Assembly: GCA_009911365.1 (NCBI GenBank)
Contig: QXXF01000020.1
Location: 26,277-90,276, forward strand
Reading direction: 5' to 3'
Source of the DNA: Clostridiales bacterium
Lineage (GTDB): Bacteria > Bacillota > Clostridia > Peptostreptococcales > Anaerovoracaceae
Length of the DNA stretch: 64,000 nucleotides
In this document: positions 34,777-44,129 of the stretch, one piece after another
Layout: each line of letters opens with the position of its first letter
Numbering within the stretch: the first letter of the stretch is position 1
The notes under the pieces: model-generated
What the model was told of the DNA's origin: nothing
Database searches by the model: none
The model's input: the letters and a program-made list of their open reading frames with translations, nothing else
Translations under genes and position numbers: made by a program

Positions 34777-35958
34777 ATGAAATTTATGAGGAAACATTAT
34801 TTACTTGTATTAACGCTTGGAGTCTTTAGCATCTTGAATATAGAGATGGGGATTATCGGGGTCTTGTCCCAGGTATCTTCCCATTATGGGATCGTCCTTA
34901 CTACCGCTGGGCTGCTGGTCAGCATGTTCGCATTGGCTATCGCTATTTCAGGACCTGTCTTGCCCATGCTCATGTCTCGTTTTGAACGAAAAAAAATCAT
35001 GATACTGGTATTGAGCATTTTCACTGTCTGCAATGTGATCGGAGCCTTCGCAGTCAGCTTCCCGGTCCTTTTAGCCACTAGAGTGATCCCTGCCTTTTTC
35101 CATCCAGTGTACGTGTCCTTTGCCCTAGCCGCAGCCTCTGATTCTGTGGAAGATCAAAAGGACGCGCCGAAAGCTACCGCAAAAGTCATGGTCGGCGTTT
35201 CCGCTGGGATGGTGCTGGGCGCACCGATCGCCGGACTCATCGTAAGCTGGTCTACGCTAAGGATGGGGATGCTGTTTTTCGCTGCGGCCAATTTGATCTC
35301 ACTCATTGCTACGATTTTGTTCGTGCCAAACTTCACGACCGCTCAGCGTTCCTCTTTGAGAAATCAGCTCCAAGCATTAAAAGAAAAGAAGCTGTGGCTA
35401 GCACTTATCGGGGTCATATTCTTGAACGGTTCCATCTTTGGCGTATACAGTTATGTGTCCGCTTATCTTCAGGAAGTCGTGAGTCTTCCCGCACAAATCA
35501 TCAGCATTGTACTCTTAATCTACGGACTGATGAATATTGTCGGCAACACCATCGCAGGGAGGGAATTATCCGCTCGCCCTGGCCGTTTTATCAGCTTGCT
35601 GCCGCCAGCCATCGGTGTATTATATGTACTGATGTTATTTCTAGGCGCATCGGCCATTCCTGCTATTGTCCTGGTTTTGGCATGGGGTGTACTGGCTGGT
35701 ACGGTAGCGAATTCTATCCAGTATTGGGTCACTGAAGCCGCACCAGGAGTACCTGAATTCGCCAACGGCCTTTATTTGACAGCGGCTAATCTAGGGGTCT
35801 CGGCCGCCACACCATTCTGCGGCCTATTCATCACTGGAATGGGAACGCGGTCCGTGCCAATGGGCGGGATCATCCTTGCGGTCTGCAGTGCGGCCTGTGT
35901 CTTTCTCAAGGTCTGGGTCGTAGATAAGAGATCCACCTCTGCTTTCACCCATGTATAA
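34777..35958 (+). CDS. MFS transporter (drug/sugar exporter type)
   Basis: 393 residues with twelve predicted spans; the DHA1/AraJ-like start LGVFSILNIEMGIIGVLSQV, the loop-2 motif MSRFERKKIM and motif C-like GVSAGMVLGAPIAGLIV point to a proton-driven exporter. Start ATG with GAAAGGAG. It follows a LysR gene and the putative LysR operator. Substrate unknown; such pairs often export metabolites or drugs. Confidence 0.9.
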   Translation: MKFMRKHYLLVLTLGVFSILNIEMGIIGVLSQVSSHYGIVLTTAGLLVSMFALAIAISGPVLPMLMSRFERKKIMILVLSIFTVCNVIGAFAVSFPVLLATRVIPAFFHPVYVSFALAAASDSVEDQKDAPKATAKVMVGVSAGMVLGAPIAGLIVSWSTLRMGMLFFAAANLISLIATILFVPNFTTAQRSSLRNQLQALKEKKLWLALIGVIFLNGSIFGVYSYVSAYLQEVVSLPAQIISIVLLIYGLMNIVGNTIAGRELSARPGRFISLLPPAIGVLYVLMLFLGASAIPAIVLVLAWGVLAGTVANSIQYWVTEAAPGVPEFANGLYLTAANLGVSAATPFCGLFITGMGTRSVPMGGIILAVCSAACVFLKVWVVDKRSTSAFTHV

Positions 35959-36060
35959 CAGCCCTCAAATAGCAAACGCAAATAACACCATACCCCTCTA
36001 TCACAGATTCTCTCCCCAACGCATATAATGATGTAGTCTAAAAAACAGAGGTGAAAACAT

Positions 36061-36504
36061 ATGGCATTAGACACACGAGAACTTTTCGCACGGCTGATCC
36101 AATGCGAAGCAGGCGGAGAGGGTGATGATGGAATGCGTGCGGTCGCATCAGTCATCATGAACCGGGCTACGATTGACTACGGCGAATTCGCCCGGGTCAG
36201 CCAGGGCGGTGATATCCGAAAGATCATCACGCAGCCCGGCCAATTCGTCTGCATGCGGGAAACAGTCGGCGGTAGATACAATGCCCAGAACGTCTACAAC
36301 ATGACTCCCACCGATATCCACTATGAAATCGTGGACTGGGCCATAGCCGGAGGCCGACTGCAGGGTGTAGACCATTCTCTATTTTTCTTCAATCCTTACA
36401 GCTCCAGTTGCCCTCCTTACTTTCCGACAAATGTAGGCGTTATTCATAATCGAGTGGGAGACCACTGTTTTTACATCCCTACAGCGAATTATGCGAATAC
36501 TTAA
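36061..36504 (+). CDS. cwlJ: Spore cortex-lytic hydrolase, CwlJ-like
   Basis: 147 residues comprising only the Hydrolase_2 (SleB-type) domain: ARLIQCEAGGEGDDGMRAVA with the catalytic Glu, SVIMNRATI, and QFVCMRE. No signal peptide, as for CwlJ, which is deposited in the coat rather than exported. During germination it cuts cortex peptidoglycan in response to Ca-dipicolinate. ATG follows AGAGGTG. The next gene, 18 bp downstream, is gerQ-like; in Bacillus CwlJ needs GerQ for coat localisation, and the pairing supports both calls. Confidence 0.88.
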   Translation: MALDTRELFARLIQCEAGGEGDDGMRAVASVIMNRATIDYGEFARVSQGGDIRKIITQPGQFVCMRETVGGRYNAQNVYNMTPTDIHYEIVDWAIAGGRLQGVDHSLFFFNPYSSSCPPYFPTNVGVIHNRVGDHCFYIPTANYANT

Positions 36505-36522
36505 AAAGAGAGGTATATTCTT

Positions 36523-37266
36523 ATGACACCATGTTCCAACCCAAATCCAGTTTTGACACGCATCGAAAAAATCACGAAAAATCAAGTCGTCAACCGTGGA
36601 TCGTCCCCTTACAACCAGATGCCTGAGGAAAATGACACATCCCAAAATAACGCGCCCCAAAACAGCGCTTCTCAAAATGATGCGGCACAAAACGATACAT
36701 CGCGAAACAGCGAAGCACCTGTATTAGCTCCGGAAAACATGCAGTCCTTTGTTACGCCTGAAAGTGGAAGCAGCGGCACAAATGTGAACCAAACCATCGC
36801 ATCGCCCCTGCCTGACACCACACCAGAGCTAATCCCAAACTCGCCTACCTTCACCGTCCCGGCCAACCCACTGCTTCCGCCAGGCTATCAAGAAGTGCTG
36901 GACTATAATGCCATCCAATATGTCAATGGCTTTTACCGGACTCAGATCGGTCGGTACGTCCGGGTCGAGCAGCTGATGGGATCCAACACCCTGGATACGC
37001 AGGAAGGATACTTGATCGGCGTGGGCATCAATTACATCATCCTGCAGGAAGCCCCAACAGGAAACATCCTAATCGTGGATATCTACGGGATCAAGAATAT
37101 GTACGTCTATTATACTTATCGAGAAAACCTATTAGCACCCCTCAGTATGAGTCCTACGTCCTCTGGCAATTCAGGAAACAGGGAAAGTTCCAGTGCCGAA
37201 AATCCTGTAGCCCAAAGTATCTCCAATGCGCCGAGATCCAACCATCTGGCTCCGCTCCAGAGATAG
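36523..37266 (+). CDS. gerQ: GerQ-like spore coat protein with N/Q/S-rich extension
   Basis: 247 residues. The C-terminal half has the GerQ pattern YVNGFYRTQIGRYVRVEQLM, then EGYLIGVGINYIILQEA and GNILIVDIYGIKNMYVYY. The N-terminal 120 residues are low complexity, with a degenerate 6-7-residue repeat rich in SQN/AQN (residues 28-65) and Pro/Ser stretches. GerQ in Bacillus is cross-linked in the coat through Lys/Gln by transglutaminase, and the Gln-rich tail would suit that, although this is inference. It follows cwlJ with an AAAGAGAGG site and is probably co-transcribed in the mother cell. Confidence 0.82.
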   Translation: MTPCSNPNPVLTRIEKITKNQVVNRGSSPYNQMPEENDTSQNNAPQNSASQNDAAQNDTSRNSEAPVLAPENMQSFVTPESGSSGTNVNQTIASPLPDTTPELIPNSPTFTVPANPLLPPGYQEVLDYNAIQYVNGFYRTQIGRYVRVEQLMGSNTLDTQEGYLIGVGINYIILQEAPTGNILIVDIYGIKNMYVYYTYRENLLAPLSMSPTSSGNSGNRESSSAENPVAQSISNAPRSNHLAPLQR

Positions 37267-37383
37267 AGATAAATCTTGGGCAAAATCCGCCTTTGAAATC
37301 GCAGCCCGTGATTATCCTTCGCATTTCACGCGGCCAGTTTTCTTGAAGCTCAAAAAATGCCCAGCAGCGATCATGTCTCCGCT

Positions 37384-37419
37384 AAAAATGGCTGTCACAC
37401 CTGATTGTGCGGCAGCCAT
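37384..37419 (-). terminator. Terminator after M20 hydrolase
   Basis: Stem ATGGCTG/CAGCCAT (37388-37394, 37413-37419) with inner CACA/TGTG; on the minus strand it is followed by five T. It also lies between the convergent gerQ and M20 genes. Confidence 0.7.
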
Positions 37420-37504
37420 CTTCGTATGCTTTTAACTCTGCTTTTCTTTTTTACAATTCTCCGATACGTATATTCCCTACCTAGATGAGCAACAGACTAT
37501 TGAT

Positions 37505-38671
37505 TCATCCAAAACAAATCCGAGCAAGGGTCTCCACTCCTACCCGCAGGCAGTCTTTGTTCACCTGGAAATCCCCTGTGTGAAGCGGACTATTCTCACG
37601 CCCTTCAAAGCCGCTTCCCAAAAAGAAATAGGCCCCTGGCACATGCCGCAAATAAGAGGAAAAATCATCCACTGTCATAGAAATCCGCTTGATCTCTGTC
37701 ACCTTTCCCATCCCTGCCTCCGCAGCTTTTCGCACCTGTTTCACAGAGCCCGGATCATTGACCAAGCAGACGCAGCCAGGCACGAATTTCAGCTCCATGT
37801 CCATAGACAACACTTGAGACAGCCCTTTGGCGATGATGTTCATGCGGTCGCATAACAAATCGCATACCGCCCCATCTTCTCCCCGTACAATGCCCTCCAT
37901 TTCCACATGTCCGGCCAGAACGTTGCCCGCCTCGCCGCCTTCAATGCGTCCAAAAGTGATCAGACCTGCTCTGGTAGGATCCAAATCTCGAGACAAGATC
38001 CCCTGGCACATGGAAATGAATTCCGCTGCTCCATAGATTGCGTCCCGCCCTAGATGAGGCTTTGCGCCATGAGCCCGTGTACCGCTGATCTCTGCCTGAA
38101 ACATCCGGGATTCCCCGTGGACCGTTCCGTATTGGATGCCAACAGTCCCAGCTGGCAGCTCCGGCTTGACATGAAAGCCGAAAATCTGATCCACGCCCTT
38201 TAACACGCCTGACTTGATCAGCTTTTCCGCGCCGCCGTTTCCCTCTTCATCCGGCTGGAAAATCAGGCGCACGTCACAAGGCAGCTGATCCCGCAGGCGG
38301 CATAGCACTTGGGCAAGTCCCACTAAAACACCTGCGTGCGCGTCATGTCCACAGGCGTGCATGACACCTGCTCTTCGGGAGCGATAACTGACCATGGTCT
38401 TTTCCGATATTGGCAGAGCGTCGATATCGGCTCGAAAGGCATAGGTCTTTCTCTTGCCTGCCCCCGCGCCGCCCTTTATGTTTGCCACCACAGCCGTGGC
38501 TAAAGGCCGTTCAATGCCAAGGCCCAAGGATTTCAGCTTTTTTCCAATCAACGTGACAGTCTTGAACTCTTCGCTCCCCAGCTCCGGCCAGCTGTGTATT
38601 TCTTCAAACACCTCTTTTGCCGTGCGGCTCGCTTCCCGAATATACTCCTCTAAATTCTGTACAACCACCAT
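37505..38671 (-). CDS. M20-family amidohydrolase (aminoacylase/hippurate hydrolase type)
   Basis: 388 residues. Metal-binding ACGHDAHAGVLVGLAQ, RLIFQPDEEGNGGAE, GFHVKPELPAGTVG and a late HTGDFQ follow the M20D pattern (IAA-amino-acid hydrolase, hippurate hydrolase, N-acyl amino acid deacylase). It removes an acyl group from an amino acid. The ATG at 38671 has GAGGTG 5 nt upstream and is preferred to one seven codons earlier. It is 64 bp downstream of an acyl-CoA synthetase on the same strand: release of an acid by the hydrolase followed by its CoA activation is a reasonable joint pathway, not proven. Confidence 0.88.
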   Translation of the reverse strand: MVVVQNLEEYIREASRTAKEVFEEIHSWPELGSEEFKTVTLIGKKLKSLGLGIERPLATAVVANIKGGAGAGKRKTYAFRADIDALPISEKTMVSYRSRRAGVMHACGHDAHAGVLVGLAQVLCRLRDQLPCDVRLIFQPDEEGNGGAEKLIKSGVLKGVDQIFGFHVKPELPAGTVGIQYGTVHGESRMFQAEISGTRAHGAKPHLGRDAIYGAAEFISMCQGILSRDLDPTRAGLITFGRIEGGEAGNVLAGHVEMEGIVRGEDGAVCDLLCDRMNIIAKGLSQVLSMDMELKFVPGCVCLVNDPGSVKQVRKAAEAGMGKVTEIKRISMTVDDFSSYLRHVPGAYFFLGSGFEGRENSPLHTGDFQVNKDCLRVGVETLARICFG

Positions 38672-38735
38672 CAGGACACCTCTTTCTGACATAAACTCTA
38701 TATCATTCTATGTCCTGATGGCAGAAAGTATGAAA

Positions 38736-40379
38736 CTACAATTTATTATGCTGGATCTTTCCGCTGATGGTCTTTGGCAGCTCCTCCCAAAATTCGATGA
38801 TCCGAGGGTATTTATAGTGCGCCATCTTCTTTCTGGCATAACGCTGGATCTCTTTCTTCAGATCATCTGTTCCCTCTACCCCGTCAATGAGCACGATGCA
38901 GGCCTTGATCACCTGTCCTCTGATTTTTCCATGTACAGAAGTAACACCGCATTCCAATACATAAGGCAATTCCATGAGCACGCTCTCGATTTCAAAAGGC
39001 CCGATGCGGTATCCCGCAGACTTAATCACATCATCGTCCCTTCCCACATACCAAAAATAGCCATCCTCGTCTTTCCATGCCGTGTCTCCTGTATGATAAA
39101 TACCATCGTGCCACGCCTGCGTTGTCATTTCTTCATTTCTATAGTAGCCATCAAAGAGACCGATGGGGATCTCTCTGTCTGTACGAATGACGATCTCACC
39201 CGTTTCTCCCGGAGGCACAGGTCTTCCCTTTTCATCCAAAAGCGCGATATCGTAGACAGGTGTCGCCTTTCCCATGGAACCCGCCCGAGGCTCCGTGCCC
39301 TTCAGCGTGCCGATGGCCAGGGTCATTTCCGTCTGCCCAAATCCTTCATGTAAGGATAGTCCCAGCACCTTTTGAAACTGATTGAACACCTCCGCGTTTA
39401 GCGCTTCCCCTGCGGTGGTCACATGCTTCAGGTGGCTGAAATCATACTTGGACAGATCCTTTTTGATCATCATCCTGTATGCAGTAGGCGGCGCGCAGAA
39501 AGTGGTGATCTTGTGCCTGGAAATCATATCCAGCATTTCTCCCGCATCAAAGCTGTCCATATCATAGGTAAAGATCGGCGCTTCACAGAGCCATTGGCCA
39601 TAAAGCTTGCCCCACAGGGCTTTTCCCCAGCCTGTGTCGGAAAGGGTGAAATGCAATCCATCCGGATCCACCTGATGCCAGTACTTGGCTGTGATGAAAT
39701 GGCCCAAAGGATATTTATAATTGTGTGTGGCGATCTTTGGATATCCAGTGGTTCCTGATGTGAAAAACATAATGGATGGGTCCGCGCCGCAAGGCCGCTC
39801 CTTAGGTATGAACGGACCGTTGAACTGCTGGATGCCCCGATCAAAGGATTCCCAACCTTCCCGTTTTCCCCGGACAATGATGGGAATGATCGTTTCCTCT
39901 GTGTTCTCCAGAGCGAGCTCCACCTGATAGGCCACATCATCATCTGCCGTGCAGACGATGGCTTTTACACCAGCGGCCTTAAAGCGGTATTCAAAATCCT
40001 GCTGCTTCATCAGATTCGTAGCTGGGATAGCCACGGCACCTAATTTGTGAAGACCTAAGATCGCGAACCAAAACTGATAATGCCTCTTTAACACCAGCAT
40101 GACCCTGTCGCCCTTTTGAATGCCGAGAGATTCAAAATAAGCCGCTGCTTTTGAAGAGTATTTGCTCATATCCTCAAATGTCAGCCTCCGCTCCCGCTTG
40201 TTCTTCGCGATATGGAGCATAGCCAGCTTGTCCGGCTGCTCCTGAGCCAGCTTGTCAACAATGTCAAAAGCAAAATTAAAGTCTTCTGTATTTTTAAAAC
40301 GGATGGACTGAAGCACCCCCGGTCCGTCTTCCTGTACATCGATATAGGTCTCATAAATAAAGTGTCTATTCTTTTCCAT
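38736..40379 (-). CDS. AMP-dependent acyl-CoA synthetase
   Basis: 547 residues of the ANL superfamily: FFTSGTTGYPKIATHN (P-loop), HEGFGQTEMTLAIG (A5), YHTGDTAWKDEDGYFWYVGRDDD and YRIGPFEIESVL, and the catalytic Lys in PKTISGKIQ. Overall similarity is to the acetyl-/medium-chain acyl-CoA synthetase group. The C terminus stops nine residues after the catalytic Lys, slightly short but within family range. ATG is near AAGGAGG. Upstream in an apparent operon with the M20 hydrolase. The acid substrate is unknown. Confidence 0.9.
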   Translation of the reverse strand: MEKNRHFIYETYIDVQEDGPGVLQSIRFKNTEDFNFAFDIVDKLAQEQPDKLAMLHIAKNKRERRLTFEDMSKYSSKAAAYFESLGIQKGDRVMLVLKRHYQFWFAILGLHKLGAVAIPATNLMKQQDFEYRFKAAGVKAIVCTADDDVAYQVELALENTEETIIPIIVRGKREGWESFDRGIQQFNGPFIPKERPCGADPSIMFFTSGTTGYPKIATHNYKYPLGHFITAKYWHQVDPDGLHFTLSDTGWGKALWGKLYGQWLCEAPIFTYDMDSFDAGEMLDMISRHKITTFCAPPTAYRMMIKKDLSKYDFSHLKHVTTAGEALNAEVFNQFQKVLGLSLHEGFGQTEMTLAIGTLKGTEPRAGSMGKATPVYDIALLDEKGRPVPPGETGEIVIRTDREIPIGLFDGYYRNEEMTTQAWHDGIYHTGDTAWKDEDGYFWYVGRDDDVIKSAGYRIGPFEIESVLMELPYVLECGVTSVHGKIRGQVIKACIVLIDGVEGTDDLKKEIQRYARKKMAHYKYPRIIEFWEELPKTISGKIQHNKL

Positions 40380-40489
40380 GGATAACCTCCTTGCCTTGCT
40401 TATTGTTTGCTATTATACACTTAATCCCTTCTAATTGCCAGCAAAAAAAAGTATAATGTTCCATATCACTTGATAAGGAGTATATTTTT

Positions 40490-41434
40490 ATGCTGAAAAA
40501 ACCCGAACCCTTAAAACCTGGAGACCGTGTAGCCCTTGCCGCACCTTCGTCTCCCGTTTCCCCCTTGGTTTTGGAAACATCAATCGCATCCATAAATTTC
40601 CTTGGCCTGGAGCCAGTGATCATGCCCAGCTGCCACATGCGTCATGGCTATTTGTCAGGCCCTGACCGCCAGCGTGCGGATGATATCAACAAATCCTTTG
40701 CTGATCCTTCGATCAAAGGAATCTTTTGCCTCCGAGGCGGTTTCGGAGCCACAAGGCTCCTGCCGCTGCTGGATTACCCTATGATCCGACAAAACCCCAA
40801 AGCGTTCATCGGCTACAGCGATATCACGGCACTGCACACTGCCTTCAACCAGCTCTGCGGCTTTATCACCTTTCACGGGCCCATGCCCAACACCAGTTAC
40901 AGCCGCATGGCATCCTACTCCCTGGATAGTCTGAAACAAAACCTTTTTTCCTCCCGGCCGCCTGGGATGGTTATTAATCCCGACTGCCAGCCTCTAAAAG
41001 CCGTCTATCCCGGAACAGCCCAGGGCATGATCACTGGCGGGAACCTGTCTCTGCTCCAGGGAACGCTGGGTTCTCCCTATGAAGTGGACACAAAGGGCAA
41101 GATCCTGTTTCTGGAGGATGTGGGAGAACGGCCTTATCGACTGGATAAGGCCCTGACCGCCCTTTCTCTGGCAGGAAAGTTCCGAGACTGTGCGGGAGTG
41201 ATCTTGGGAACGTTCACAGAATGTGAAGAGCCTGCCGCTGACACCGTCCCGCCTAATACCAGGATCACCGGCAGTTCGCTGACCATCCGGGAAATCATCG
41301 ATGAAGTGATCCGGCCTTGGGGAAAGCCGACCATCTCCAATTTTCGAGCTGGCCATGTGGATCCCCAGAGCACGATCCCCCTTGGTATAGAAGCTTGTTT
41401 CGACACATCGTCCATGTCCCTCCGCTTTGGATGA
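40490..41434 (+). CDS. LD-carboxypeptidase (S66, LdcA/MccF family)
   Basis: 314 residues. Start ALAAPSSPVS, GIFCLRGGFGATRLL, nucleophile Ser in FIGYSDITALH, then LFLEDVGERPYRLDK (Glu) and GHVDPQSTIPLG (His) form the S66 Ser-Glu-His set. Family enzymes trim the terminal D-Ala from muropeptide tetrapeptides or inactivate microcin C. A muropeptide-recycling role is the default. ATG follows ATAAGGAG. Divergent from the acyl-CoA synthetase. Confidence 0.92.
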   Translation: MLKKPEPLKPGDRVALAAPSSPVSPLVLETSIASINFLGLEPVIMPSCHMRHGYLSGPDRQRADDINKSFADPSIKGIFCLRGGFGATRLLPLLDYPMIRQNPKAFIGYSDITALHTAFNQLCGFITFHGPMPNTSYSRMASYSLDSLKQNLFSSRPPGMVINPDCQPLKAVYPGTAQGMITGGNLSLLQGTLGSPYEVDTKGKILFLEDVGERPYRLDKALTALSLAGKFRDCAGVILGTFTECEEPAADTVPPNTRITGSSLTIREIIDEVIRPWGKPTISNFRAGHVDPQSTIPLGIEACFDTSSMSLRFG

Positions 41435-41440
41435 TCCTTC

Positions 41441-41488
41441 AAAAAAACAAAGTCTACTTCGCTGATTTTCTATCAGCAGTAGACTTTG
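41441..41488 (-). terminator. Terminator after the DUF917 gene
   Basis: CAAAGTCTACT/AGTAGACTTTG with inner CTGAT/ATCAG; read on the minus strand the stem is followed by seven T (41441-41447). It begins 7 bp after the convergent carboxypeptidase stop. Confidence 0.92.
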
Positions 41489-41564
41489 TTGACCCCCTCA
41501 TATCATGATCGTTCCTCTGTTATCAATCGCCCGAAGCAGCTGAGGGACCGTTCCTGGCAAACGC

Positions 41565-42656
41565 TTATCTCTCAAATGGTTTGTACTCGATATCAAAGCC
41601 AAAATGCTTTGGCCCAAAGCACGCGAGCCCTTCTGGCGTTGTCCAGGCTTTTGGCGCAGGCAGTGCAATGATGGTCATCTTCTGCCCAATCTCAAATCCT
41701 GGTGTCGTAATAGGATCTCCGTTTTCATCGATCATGCAGATCAGATCCGGCGCAGTCACATCGATCTCGCCGTTTCTATAGGATATGATATTCTCATTTT
41801 TCAACCAAATTTTATAAGTGTCTCCAGCAAAGTCTTCTTCGCCTTTCAAATGGATCTCACCATAATTGAATCCATCTCTTGTTTCCCAAGGGAATTCTGT
41901 CACAGAACCCTTGAACAGGATCTTGCCTTCCTTTTCATCTGTGATGGCTTTTGCCACATCTTCGCCCGCTTCCTTTGCCTTCCGCAAAATCGCGCCGATT
42001 TCCTGCGCATAAGTGATCATGTCCGGGATCAGGGATTCTTTGATCACCTTTCCTTGATGGGCATGGTCCGCGACACCTACCAAATTGTCGCTTGCCACAG
42101 CAATGGCCCTTACGATGTCTTCGGCCCGCAGGTCGTTTTGCACGTTCTGGATCACGATTTTTTCTCCAAAGTGCGTTGCGACACCCATAGGGTAGATTGG
42201 CACATCTTTGATATAGTATGTGGAATGCTGCAGCTCTGGCACAGATCTTCCAGCAGGGTCCGCGTCCAGCAACGGCAGACCCATTTCTATAGCTGCGTGC
42301 AGAGCCTCGGCTGTGTTGGCTCCTCCCAGTTCCGTGGAACCAATCGCATAGATCTTCTTGCCAAGAACGCTTTCCAATGCCTGCACCGCCAATACTGGCG
42401 CAGATTCTTCCGCAAGCTTTAGTCCTGCGAATTTCGGGTCTTTGCCGCTGGCAGAAGGCGCACCGCAGCCATAAGGCGTAACCGCATATTCATCATCTGG
42501 CAGTTCTGCCAATTTGATCAGCTTCAGAGTCTCCCCTTTTTCAAAGTGTTGTTCCATCAGTGCCAAGCCCTCCTCCAGAGGGCCGCCTCCACCTGTTCCT
42601 AAAACCGTGCATCCATATAATACATCGATCATATCCTGCTTGTTCAATTCTCTCAT
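41565..42656 (-). CDS. DUF917 family protein (hydantoinase-like)
   Basis: 363 residues, with the family start VLYGCTVLGTGGGGPLEEGL, PYGCGAPSAS and IGSTELGGANTAEALHAAIE, plus PLLDADPAGRSVPELQHST. DUF917 proteins resemble the C-terminal part of hydantoinase/oxoprolinase B-type enzymes and lie beside nucleobase or hydantoin transporters; no reaction is established. Its ATG overlaps the stop of the upstream permease (ATGA at 42653-42656), so the two are translated together. A role in the intracellular processing of the imported ring compound is a fair inference. Confidence 0.88.
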   Translation of the reverse strand: MRELNKQDMIDVLYGCTVLGTGGGGPLEEGLALMEQHFEKGETLKLIKLAELPDDEYAVTPYGCGAPSASGKDPKFAGLKLAEESAPVLAVQALESVLGKKIYAIGSTELGGANTAEALHAAIEMGLPLLDADPAGRSVPELQHSTYYIKDVPIYPMGVATHFGEKIVIQNVQNDLRAEDIVRAIAVASDNLVGVADHAHQGKVIKESLIPDMITYAQEIGAILRKAKEAGEDVAKAITDEKEGKILFKGSVTEFPWETRDGFNYGEIHLKGEEDFAGDTYKIWLKNENIISYRNGEIDVTAPDLICMIDENGDPITTPGFEIGQKMTIIALPAPKAWTTPEGLACFGPKHFGFDIEYKPFER

Positions 42657-43942
42657 TTTGCTTCCTCCTGTTCTATTTTTTCCGCCCCGTCTCTTGATGA
42701 AGACGGGATCAGCTTTTCAACGATCAAATAAACCAGTCCGCCCGCAAGGATCCCTGTGAATTCGATCTTGATGAAATATGCGATGATCGCACCGGCGGCC
42801 CATGAAATAACGCCAGCCCAGTTGACGCCATCTTTTGGCCTGAAGTTTTCCTTCTTTCCTCTACCAATGATCCAATAATCGGCCAGGATCACGCCGCCCA
42901 CAGGGCAGACTACATAAGACAGCATGCTCAAAACGCCTTCGATGTGACCCAGGATCCCTACGTCGCACAAGATGATCCCAATGATGCCGGAGATCAAGGT
43001 CGCTTCTCGTCTTCTATTATCCTTGAGCTTTAAGGCCATAACGATATTCAGACCAGCACTGTAAGCATTGGTGGAGTTGGTAGTCCATGTGGAGATCACC
43101 AGTGCTGCGATGCCCAACAGCGGCAGACCCACATCAATGAGGACCATGCTGATATCATATTGTCCTGACATCTTTGTCAAAACAATACCCATGACCAGGG
43201 TGATGACTCCCATTGGAAACACACCATAAAAGACTGATTTTACCGTATCTTTCCTGCTCCTTTGGAATCGCGTGTAGTCAGCACCCGTGATCGTGCCCAC
43301 TGCCGTGAAGTTGAAGGACAGCGCTACGCCTCCCATAAAGCTCATAGTCTGCGCAGTTTCTGTGTGCAGGCTGCCTGTGCCATAACTTTTTACAGCCAGG
43401 AAAATGCCATAGAGCATGATGATCATCAAAAGTGGGATCGATATTTTGTCCAGCTTTTCCAGAGCATTGACCCCAAACACCGCAGTCAGCAGCATGATGA
43501 CGCCCCAAATCGTGTTGGATACCACCACAGGGATTTCCACTCCTGTCATTGCCTGCACCGCATTGCTGAAAGCTTCGCCGCAAACACCGTTTTGGATCCC
43601 GAACCAGCCGATCATATTGACCGCAAAAATAATGCTGACAATAAACCGAGCGCCTGATTTTCCAAAGCCCGCCTCACATGTGGTACAAGAAGCGATCCCC
43701 AGATCGCAGCCAATCATACCTGTTGCCACCATGCCGATGACCACCACCAGATATCCCAGTGAGCCTGAGATAATCGCAGGCCATATAGGCATGGCTTCCG
43801 CAAGCAAGGCACCCAGCAAAAACGCTGGTACGCACACACAGATCCCCGCCTGCACAAAGGCCATAGAGATCCAGCTTTTGCGTTCGTCCTGCTCAATTGG
43901 CTTTAAAGCCGTTATTTCTTGCTGTTTTTTATTTTTTTCCAT
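42653..43942 (-). CDS. NCS1-type permease (CodB-like)
   Basis: 429 residues, twelve spans. Typical NCS1 segments include ISMAFVQAGICVCVPAFLLG, GSLGYLVVVIGMVATGMIG, GFGKSGARFIVSIIFAVNMI and FGIQNGVCGEAFSNA, most like cytosine permease CodB. It imports a nucleobase-like or hydantoin-like compound by ion symport. ATG follows GAAAGGAAG. First gene of a two-gene operon with DUF917, divergent from a PucR-type regulator across a palindrome. Confidence 0.9.
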   Translation of the reverse strand: MEKNKKQQEITALKPIEQDERKSWISMAFVQAGICVCVPAFLLGALLAEAMPIWPAIISGSLGYLVVVIGMVATGMIGCDLGIASCTTCEAGFGKSGARFIVSIIFAVNMIGWFGIQNGVCGEAFSNAVQAMTGVEIPVVVSNTIWGVIMLLTAVFGVNALEKLDKISIPLLMIIMLYGIFLAVKSYGTGSLHTETAQTMSFMGGVALSFNFTAVGTITGADYTRFQRSRKDTVKSVFYGVFPMGVITLVMGIVLTKMSGQYDISMVLIDVGLPLLGIAALVISTWTTNSTNAYSAGLNIVMALKLKDNRRREATLISGIIGIILCDVGILGHIEGVLSMLSYVVCPVGGVILADYWIIGRGKKENFRPKDGVNWAGVISWAAGAIIAYFIKIEFTGILAGGLVYLIVEKLIPSSSRDGAEKIEQEEAK

Positions 43943-44047
43943 CTTTATTCGCTAGTTTGTTGTTCTTCCTTTCTAAATTTTCTGTCAGTATACCATAATT
44001 CTTTTTAAATTTCTTTAGTCCCTTGTTGAAACCCCTCTGGTTTTATT

Positions 44048-44061
44048 TGTGCATATGCACA
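44048..44061. promoter_or_regulatory. 14-bp palindrome between permease and PucR gene
   Basis: TGTGCATATGCACA is perfect and lies 9 bp upstream of the pucR-type -35, between the divergent genes; a good candidate operator. Confidence 0.55.
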
Positions 44062-44070
44062 TTTTTCTTG

Positions 44071-44098
44071 TTGCGAAATGTAAGCAGGCTGTTATAAT
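44071..44098 (+). promoter_or_regulatory. Promoter of PucR-type regulator
   Basis: TTGCGA (44071-44076), 16 bp, TATAAT (44093-44098), 32 bp before the ATG at 44130. Confidence 0.7.
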
Positions 44099-44129
44099 AG
44101 AAAGAAATGATCGGAAGAAGGAACATCAT

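Noticed and set aside
44049-44129. Upstream start for the PucR regulator
   Set aside because: It would begin inside the palindrome and run through the promoter; ATG 44130 has the ribosome site and starts the conserved domain.
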